Shown: positions 57,597 to 64,000 of the stretch, one piece after another
Numbering within the stretch: position 1 is the first letter of the stretch
Layout of the letters: each line of letters opens with the position of its first letter
DNA from: Rhodocollybia butyracea
Taxonomy: Eukaryota > Basidiomycota > Agaricomycetes > Agaricales > Omphalotaceae
Direction: 5' to 3'
DNA: 64,000 nt
Assembly: GCA_015501585.1 (NCBI GenBank)
Contig: JADNRY010000147.1
Location: forward strand, 94,355 to 158,354
The notes under the pieces: model-generated
Seen by the model: the letters and a program-made list of their open reading frames with translations, nothing else
Databases searched by the model: none
What the model was told of the DNA's origin: nothing
Position numbers and translations under genes: made by a program

Positions 57597-58174
57597 CTAG
57601 TTGCCGTGTCTTCCAAGGCCACGAGCAGACTTGCTAACAATCTTGGCCTCGGCTTGCTTGAGTCTGGCACGATGAGCACTAAAATGAAGTAGAGAGTTAT
57701 GAGTAAACGACACGTGCCCCGAAGACAGGACCAGCTTACTCGTCTTCAGCCTCTTTTTCGAGGAACTTGACATGGTCTCTAGCTTCCTTGACATGATTTC
57801 GGGCTTGCTGGAGAGCTCTGTCGGCAGCCTTTTCCGATTCTTCAGCATCGGAAACTTTCTGACGAGCAGCCATTACTGATTAATAGCGTAGTAGTCAGTA
57901 TGCGTCCGGAAGTTTGCTCGAAAATAAACTTACTGCTCGGGTCATTATGGGGGAATCCATTGCCGCCGAAACGTCCGAACAGACCTCCACTGCGTGTGCT
58001 GCCTGCACCACGTTTGAGGCTGTCAGAGTCTGAGGAACGGCTAGTATGGAAAGATTTGTTCGTGCGGTCAGGCGAAGGAGAGCGTTGGCGACGCCCAAAG
58101 AGAGTACCCTTGCGAGTAGGTTCTTCCTGAGGAGGAGGAGTAGTTTCGCGTGAGTTTTGTTTGAAGAGAGGCAT
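57597..58174 (-). CDS. small basic/coiled-coil basidiomycete protein, unknown function
   Basis: Three exons (57934-58174, 57740-57875, 57597-57678) give 152 residues. The first half is Ser/Arg/Gly-rich and likely disordered (GTLFGRRQRSPSPD, GGLFGRFGG). The second half is a charged helix likely to form a coiled coil (ARQKVSDAEESEKAADRALQ, VKEARDHVKFLEKEAEDDAH, AKIVSKSARGLGRHGN). I recall similar LFGRR/coiled-coil proteins in other mushrooms but know no function. Confidence 0.8.
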
Positions 58175-58543
58175 TATAGATTACTCAGGTGTCTTGGAAC
58201 GGTGCACTTGTGAGGATGAAAAGAGAAAGCCCCCACCTTTTAAACACCTGGAAGGATTAGACGTCATGGCCCCAGGTTTCCCCAGCGTTCGTCATTGACA
58301 TTGAATCCACAGAACATAGTGGAGAAGGCACCACCAAAAGCAAGTGAGCGGGATGTACATCTAACATTAGAAGTGACGTAGTACTCGGCATTGCTCAGCC
58401 GCTGAGTCACGCGGTCGGAGTTTGAAACCGCTTCTGACGGGTGATCTGACTAACTATAAATACTGGTTGCCACTCTTTTCCTTCCCACCACCTGTCCGCA
58501 GCTGTGCACCGTGTTCAGCCAGCGTTCAGCGTTGCAGCTAGAA

Positions 58544-59701
58544 ATGTCGAATAAAATTGTGGTAAGCTACAACCTTCCTGGATGTAGCTGCTTTTCAAGT
58601 ATAATAACGTCCGTTTTCTGGAGCCTCAAATATATCGAGCAGTAATTGACGATGTCATGGCTGCAATTAAGCCCGAGTTCGAAGAGTATGGTGTTTCTGA
58701 AGACGTCCTTGCTGAATTGCAGAATGTAAGTTATTTGGAGAGGTAGTGAAAAAAAGTTATTGGTTGCTAATCGTCGTTTTTCAGAAATGGGAAAACAAAG
58801 TTATTGCGTCTCATGTCGCAGACTTTGAAGTAGTCAACGTCCCGCCTCCGCAAGCCCCTCAACATCATCCTTATCAAGCTCATATGGTGATACCAGGTCA
58901 TCCAGGCTACGCGGCACATAACCCTTATACAGCCGCTCCAGCTGCGCCAGCTCCTAGTGGTGTAAAAGCGGAGCCATTGGATACACGGTACATGCTTAGT
59001 GCTCCGCAAATGGCTTACGCCCTTCCTCACCTTCCTGGTCCTGTCTTAAACGGTGCTCGTCCGAATCTGCCACCTCATTACGGTGGTCAAACCAGTGTAC
59101 TTTCGTTTCCTCCCGGTCCGCCAGCACAAGCTCTGCCTACGAATGGAAATGGGGCACCTCTAGGACGGCCATATGTCCCTCAAGCCTCTACATCTGCACC
59201 TGCACCTCCTCCTGCTTCTACATCCGGTGGTGGAGGCAGTGGAGGTCGGATTCCGCAACTTGATGGTCCTTCAGAAGAAGATTCTGATGAGGATTCTCAA
59301 ACGCCGCCGCCATATGCATCGCGGTCTACCCACCCATCGTTACCGCAGCCACAAGCGTCAACTAGCGCGTCCGCAGACGAGGCAATTAATAGTGACCTGG
59401 ACGATTCGGATACTGGAGACGAAGAGGAAGCAGACGAGGGTGCTGTCGGTGAGACGGACATTGTCTTTTGCACGTACGACAAGGTACGGGAAATTTATGT
59501 CCGCTTTTCGTTATCTGTAGCTGATAGTTCTGCATCCAGGTCGCTCGCGTCAAGAACAAGTGGAAGTGTATTTTGAAAGACGGGATGATCCATGTAAACG
59601 GAAAAGACTATCTGTTTTCCAAGTGTACTGGGTAAGTCGTCGGCGTATTGGTAATAGAGTTCTCTACTTATCATCGTGCTTCCAGGGAATTCGAATGGTA
59701 G
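58544..59701 (+). CDS. TOA1: transcription initiation factor IIA large (alpha/beta) subunit
   Basis: Five exons (58544-58561, 58624-58725, 58785-59483, 59540-59631, 59686-59701) give 308 residues. TFIIA stabilises TBP on the TATA box. The N-terminal helical bundle reads PQIYRAVIDDVM, FEEYGVSEDVLAELQNKWE. A long Pro/Ala-rich spacer, an acidic stretch (SEEDSDEDSQ, DLDDSDTGDEEEADEG) and the C-terminal beta-barrel strands follow: IVFCTYDKVARVKNKWKCIL, KDGMIHVNGKDYLF, SKCTGEFEW. The terminal exon has only 16 bases, in frame. The first intron ends in an unusual GAG. Domain order is complete. Confidence 0.95.
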
Positions 59702-60074
59702 TATCCTGCTCCTGGACATCATGGTTATTTCTCCTCCCTTGCCAATTTGCATGCACAATTATCGTATATATATCGCTTTCATTGTTTGTTACTCCGCATC
59801 GTCTTTCCCCCAACGTTGTATCCTATGTCCCTCATTAAAGCAAATACTACATACATCCATACATACACCATTACCTGCCTGCTTTCCCCTCCATAATGCA
59901 TCATAAAATTATCTATATCGCTGGCCCCTCTGTATCTCCGATAGAAATGCTGGCCTTCTTGATTGGAACAAGCTACTTACGTAAACCCAATTAGTTAAAC
60001 CAGAACATCGACGAAGTACGCGTTATAATCGATAATCTCTAAATTACTGTCTATTGCTCCTGGTTGACGTTGGA

Positions 60075-61709
60075 ATGTCGACACAGCTTTCGCTTCTTTC
60101 TGAAAAAGCGTGTTCGAATTGTGGCCTGCGATATGGAGCGTCCAACACCAGAGAAATTCCGCCGCTATCTCCAGCGGTCGAGTCCTTTCTACAGACCAAT
60201 GATCCCGTTCTTTCTCCAGAAGAGCATACACTCCGAAGTATGCTTCACGAGGCGGAGAGCATGGCTTCAGATATTGATTTGCAGATTGTGTGTATGCAGG
60301 CTAGCATTACTCGACTTTCAGAACAACGAGCAAAGATAAAACAGCATATCCAAGCTTATAAGACTGTGCTCCATCCGATTCGAGAACTTCCCTTCGAGGT
60401 CCTCCAGCATATATTTCGATTTTGTATGGCCGAGGAACATCCGATTAGGCAGGTTTCTATCGCTCCATCACCTGACTGCCTACCCATAACAACTAGTCCC
60501 TCATTGCCCATTTCTTCAACCTCTTCCATAGACACCAAGAAATCGCCTTGGCGCCTTGGTCAGGTATCTCGTACTTGGAGGTTTGTCACCACCAAGTCTC
60601 CAACTCTGTGGTCGACCATCTCTGTTTTAGGGAGCACTAATCGAAACGCGTTACCATTCCTGCTATCACTTCAGCTACAGCGCTCAGGCGATATGCCTTT
60701 GTCTGTAACCATTGGCCCTCAGTCACCGACAGATACCATCGCCCTCTTGTGTTCGCATGCTCCGCGATGGAAGTTCCTGTGTGCGGCTCTTCGAACAAAA
60801 CAGCTGGTCGCATTGGCTTCACTTGTTTGCGGGCCACTACCTCTCTTGGAAACAGTAGCTATTGGCGAGTCCGAGAGACTGGGGAACTTAAATGACATGC
60901 CCGATATGCCGTTCTCCTTTCAACTCTCCCCTCGTCTGCGATGTTTCAAGAGTTATGGTATTCCTGGTCCACTTTCAATTGCTTTACCGCTGGAAGGGCT
61001 TACGACGTTGTCTCATCGCTCGCCTCGTAACTATAACTCTGATCATTTTGCCTTACTAAAAGAGGCAAAGAATTTGCAATACGCTGAGCTTCTGTGTCTT
61101 GTTGACCCATCTGGAGTTGTCCCACAGACAATGGTATCTCATACTAGCTTGCGGGGATTGTATGTCCATTCACAACGCAGGATAGCACAGGATATAGTCC
61201 AATTCCTAGACCAACTGGTGCTTCCCGCTTTGACTGAACTGGACATACGTGTTGGAACGTTGACAGCACCGTCGGAGACTGCGGAAGACTCTATCCTTCA
61301 ATTTATCAAGCGGTCCTCGCCGCCTCTGGAGATCTGCGTGCTCCCCGACCTTGCAATGTCTGACACAGCCGCGCTTCAATTGTTCGAGGCCCTTCTGTAT
61401 GTCAGAAAACTTGGGCTATATAAAATTCCTAAGGAAGGTATAGCAGCAATTTTGTGGGACGAAAAAACAGACGTAAGACCGCTTCTCCCGAAGCTAGAAT
61501 ATCTCGCGTTGTATGGTCCCCAAACATCAGCTTTCATTGACTTGCCGCTTCTTGTTCACGTAGTCTCTTCTCGTCAGCGAAACCTTCATAATCATATAAC
61601 TTGCAGCTCCCTCCTTGAGGTTGAGTTAGAACGACGTCTCGATATGACAAGTCCAGTACTTCAAGGGTTGATATCTGCTGGTTTTAGGTTCACATCCAGG
61701 TGCAAATAA
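60075..61709 (+). CDS. F-box protein
   Basis: An intronless gene of 544 residues from the ATG at 60075. After a Cys-containing lead (KACSNCGLRYGASN) comes a coiled coil typical of mushroom F-box proteins (SDIDLQIVCMQASITRLSEQ). The F-box follows at residues ~108-135 (HPIRELPFEVLQHIFRFCMA), with RLGQVSRTWRFVTTKSPTLW completing it. The rest has leucine-rich, LRR-like character. Such proteins recruit substrates to SCF ubiquitin ligases; family members are very numerous in Agaricomycetes and the target cannot be inferred. Confidence 0.88.
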   Translation: MSTQLSLLSEKACSNCGLRYGASNTREIPPLSPAVESFLQTNDPVLSPEEHTLRSMLHEAESMASDIDLQIVCMQASITRLSEQRAKIKQHIQAYKTVLHPIRELPFEVLQHIFRFCMAEEHPIRQVSIAPSPDCLPITTSPSLPISSTSSIDTKKSPWRLGQVSRTWRFVTTKSPTLWSTISVLGSTNRNALPFLLSLQLQRSGDMPLSVTIGPQSPTDTIALLCSHAPRWKFLCAALRTKQLVALASLVCGPLPLLETVAIGESERLGNLNDMPDMPFSFQLSPRLRCFKSYGIPGPLSIALPLEGLTTLSHRSPRNYNSDHFALLKEAKNLQYAELLCLVDPSGVVPQTMVSHTSLRGLYVHSQRRIAQDIVQFLDQLVLPALTELDIRVGTLTAPSETAEDSILQFIKRSSPPLEICVLPDLAMSDTAALQLFEALLYVRKLGLYKIPKEGIAAILWDEKTDVRPLLPKLEYLALYGPQTSAFIDLPLLVHVVSSRQRNLHNHITCSSLLEVELERRLDMTSPVLQGLISAGFRFTSRCK

Positions 61710-62154
61710 ACTTTGGGGAAGCAGTAGTTTTTAAAACAGCGTAGTGTATGGTTGTGTGTCAGATTGTACATGCTCATACTAAATGGTTGATCTGGAGGGA
61801 GGTACTGCATGAGTATAGGAGATCACCGGGAAATATACTCCAGCTGGTTCCAATTTACTGCTACCAGAAAGTTTGAGAAAGTGGAAAGACTGGCCTTCGG
61901 GATAAGACATGTTGCACAAAGAAGAAAAAACCTCAATGATGACCAGTTTTGGAAACAAGTTAATTGAGGCAGTTTGCTGGGGGTACATTCCAGACTGAGA
62001 CTACGCGAAAAGGTAGATCCCTGGATTTCATCCTCTTCCATTAAACGTTGGGGTCATTCATGTATCGCTACTATGTAGTGTTGATGTGCTGTCTGATGAA
62101 AGGGAACTTATGTTATTGATGGATCAAGAAAAATTCACGGGTCTACCGATACTA

Positions 62155-62254
62155 TGATTCGACCCGGTTTCGAACCGGGGACCTCCTGTGCTCACGATAA
62201 AGTTAACAGAGAAGAGATGTGAGACAGACGTGATAACCACTACACCACCGAACC
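62155..62254 (-). tRNA. tRNA-Val(CAC) with intron
   Basis: On the minus strand the acceptor GGTTCGG pairs with TCGAATC (discriminator A). The D arm is GTGTAGTGGTTATCAC. TCTGTCTCACA carries anticodon CAC, followed by a ~27-nt intron and CACAGG. The T arm CCCGGTTCGAAACCGGG is perfect. Confidence 0.9.
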
Positions 62255-62506
62255 ATATATGCTGAAGCTGTTAAATGTGTACCTCACAAGCGCTTTGGAA
62301 ATAAATCCATAAAGTTAATCGAGGTTTAGGACTGCTGAGGGCATATTCCAAACTGAGACAATTATAGATCTCCTAAAGGACAGCATTGCTACAGAAAGTC
62401 CTCCACCGAACCGTTTGGGCGTCATTCAACATGCGTGTCTGATGAAAAGGAGCTTATCAGTGCGGTTGGGACGAAATCACAACACTCGACGTATACGGTA
62501 TATGTA

Positions 62507-62595
62507 TGATTCAACCCGGTTTCGAATCGACTTCCTGTGCCCATTCCAAATACCACAATGCATGTGAAATAGACGTGATAACCACATCACCGAAC
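62507..62595 (-). pseudogene. decayed tRNA-Val copy
   Basis: It matches the upstream tRNA-Val in both ends and the D arm (GTTCGGTGATGTGGTTATCAC). The T arm has lost pairing (GATTCGAAACCGGG), and the anticodon reads ATTTCACATG without a proper stem. It is the tRNA part of the tandem duplication. Confidence 0.75.
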
Positions 62596-62908
62596 TTTGT
62601 CGAACTGAAGGTTAAGCACCACTAAACTTTCTTCATACAAGCACCAACGCTACATAATATGCACTAGGTATGTATTATGAAAGCACACATAGTAGAACAT
62701 GTTCAGCAAGCAATAATTAGAAAGGTCCAGATCCTGCTTCCGATTCAACAAAGAGGGTAGGTATACAATATGCAGAAGGTAGTAGGAGTGTATGTACGAG
62801 AAGTAGATGAAAGTAGATAGGTGTTGATATCAACATTTGACCAGAAAAGATACAGCAACATGAAATTGGCAGGCAAAAAACCAAGAAAAGACACGCCAGT
62901 AAGTTCTC

Positions 62909-64000
62909 CTAATAAGTTGGTGATCCAATGACCGAATCGGAACCTTGAGCGGTAAGCCGACTCTCGAGATTTCGCAAGGACTCTTCCTTGGCCAAAAGCT
63001 GTTGGCGTTTTTCGTGAATTTCGCGTTGAACTCTGAGTTCGATTTCGCGGAGCTGAAGGGACGTAAGGGAGAATGAAATAGTTTATCAATTTATTTGACG
63101 CCTACCTTTTCCTCTTCCTTCCGAAGCTGCTCCTCCTTGAGGCGGACACTCTGGTTTGCTAAGTCTTCTGGGAGCATCGTGGATTCGCTGGAGAAGAGGG
63201 AAAAGAAATAGACGAAGTCATTAAAAAACTTTAACACGTCACGGAGAACACTCACCGAGCTTCCGAATATGGAGTATTCCTAGAAAGCTTCTCGGTACGA
63301 TACGTCTCGTAAAGCACATCCTCGGTCAGAGACTTAAGGTCGTGGAGGTGTGTGCTAGGCACGTAGAGTCAAAGGTTGATGAGATGAAAGCTTATCTCCA
63401 GAACAAGCAGGCAGGCTTACCCGAGGACTGCACTCCTAAGCCTACTGAAGTCGGAATGGTCTGGTTCGTCCACGATAGCTACACCCCACGGGTATACTCT
63501 TGCTCGTACAAGTTCGCCGTCGACTTCGATTTCCTCTTCAGAGCCCATTACGGCGAAGGGAAGAAGGGACTGGACGAGGGATACGAAGTCAGTAAAGTTC
63601 TTTTCGCCTGAACGGCGGCAGGCAGACGTAAAACACGAAACGGACGCACCCTAAGCTCCTGATTCTCTTGGATAGTTTCTTCGTCGTCTTCCTCTACATC
63701 ATAGGGAAAGTTATACACTGGGATATCGTAGTGTTGGATATCTTCCATAATCTAAAGCGTTATTCAAGTAATTGATACAGGTAAATGAGAGCGGAAATGA
63801 AGAACACTAGCTCACCCGCTTCTTAAATCCTTTCAACTCGCTCACTGTAAGCGAATCCGAGCGACCAATGACCGGAATAACGTTGACTCGATGAGAGAGT
63901 TTTTGCATGAGGACAACATCGATCTCCCTCAAGCTAGAAGTAAAACGTAGTGATATCAGGTTAAACCTCAAGAAACAGTACACAATGGACCTACTGATGA
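62909..64000 (-). CDS. septin, Cdc11-like (5' end beyond the window)
   Basis: Visible exons are 63991-64000, 63816-63933, 63650-63751, 63421-63569, 63256-63354, 63106-63187, 62909-63052. Septins are GTP-binding filament proteins of the cell cortex and septum. The present part starts after the P-loop and switch region: SLREIDVVLMQKLSHRVNVI, then PVIGRSDSL (the G4 position, with Arg-Ser where AKAD is usual), PVYNFPYDVEEDDEETIQEN, LPFAVMGSEEEIEVDGELVR, the septin unique element ARVYPWGVAIVDEPDHSDF, and DLKSLTEDVLYETYRTEKLS. A C-terminal coiled coil (LREIELRVQREIHEKRQQL) follows. The PVYNFPYDxEEDD stretch fits Cdc11/AspA. N-terminal ~130 residues are off the window. Confidence 0.93.

Larger units (their letters stand above)
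61960..62600. repeat. tandem duplication around tRNA-Val
   Basis: The stretches ~61960-62300 and ~62305-62620 correspond: TAATTGAGG/TAATCGAGG, CATTCCAGACTGAGAC/TATTCCAAACTGAGAC, GTCTGATGAAAGGGAACTTAT/GTCTGATGAAAAGGAGCTTAT, then the tRNA and its decayed copy. Indels are frequent, so the duplication is old. Confidence 0.75.

Noticed and set aside
62745..63089. 114-codon minus-strand frame at the septin 3' end
   Set aside because: It is an alternative frame of the septin coiled-coil exon and the flanking intron.

Overview
The window is nuclear DNA of a filamentous basidiomycete, almost certainly an Agaricomycete and perhaps an Agaricales. The evidence is dense 45-70 nt GT-AG introns with CTRAY-type branch sites, intron-containing eukaryotic tRNAs, and lineage-restricted families: a DUF6535 membrane protein, a 668-residue kinase-like protein of the type expanded in mushrooms, expanded ICMT-like methyltransferases and Gti1/Pac2 (WOPR) regulators. 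I cannot name the species. Exon coordinates were worked out by hand from splice sites and reading frame and may be off by a base in places.

Layout. (1) 0-7 kb: a UbiA-type prenyltransferase gene and a convergent ICMT-like methyltransferase gene form a possible small prenyl-product locus, followed by a GPI-anchored-looking GH18 chitinase gene. A dispersed repeat occurs whole at 4.2-4.8 kb and split on either side of the UbiA gene. (2) 7.3-13.2 kb: a chimeric remnant (an Agaricomycete unknown joined to a decapitated WOPR gene), a 12-exon kinase-like gene, and the 3' end of a non-LTR retrotransposon. (3) 14-23 kb: a cluster of seven paralogues (six apparently expressed, one wrecked by an internal inversion) coding for secreted proteins of about 80-105 residues with four to seven cysteines, each behind a TATA box. 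It arose partly by a ~2.5 kb segmental duplication and is interrupted by a 1.25 kb CACTA-type foldback element; a second such element lies at 25.6-26.3 kb. (4) 23.7-36 kb: a membrane-protein gene with a premature TGA, a tRNA-Arg-like sequence, a membrane gene of unknown function, a LysM protein gene with a one-base frameshift, and long stretches without recognisable genes. (5) 36-38.7 kb: a glycolipid transfer protein gene, a free methionine-R-sulfoxide reductase gene and a minisatellite. (6) 38.7-50 kb: gene-poor, with two intact WOPR genes. (7) 50.7-64 kb: a compact block of PhzF-like, DUF6535, Get5/Mdy2-like, tRNA-Ile, coproporphyrinogen oxidase (HEM13), a small coiled-coil protein, TFIIA large subunit (TOA1), F-box protein, tRNA-Val and a Cdc11-like septin that runs off the window.

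The right-hand ~10 kb is ordinary conserved chromosome. The left 50 kb behaves as accessory, rearranging DNA with duplications, decayed genes, mobile elements and lineage-specific genes. The most novel material is the small-secreted-protein cluster and the CACTA-like foldback family inserted in it.
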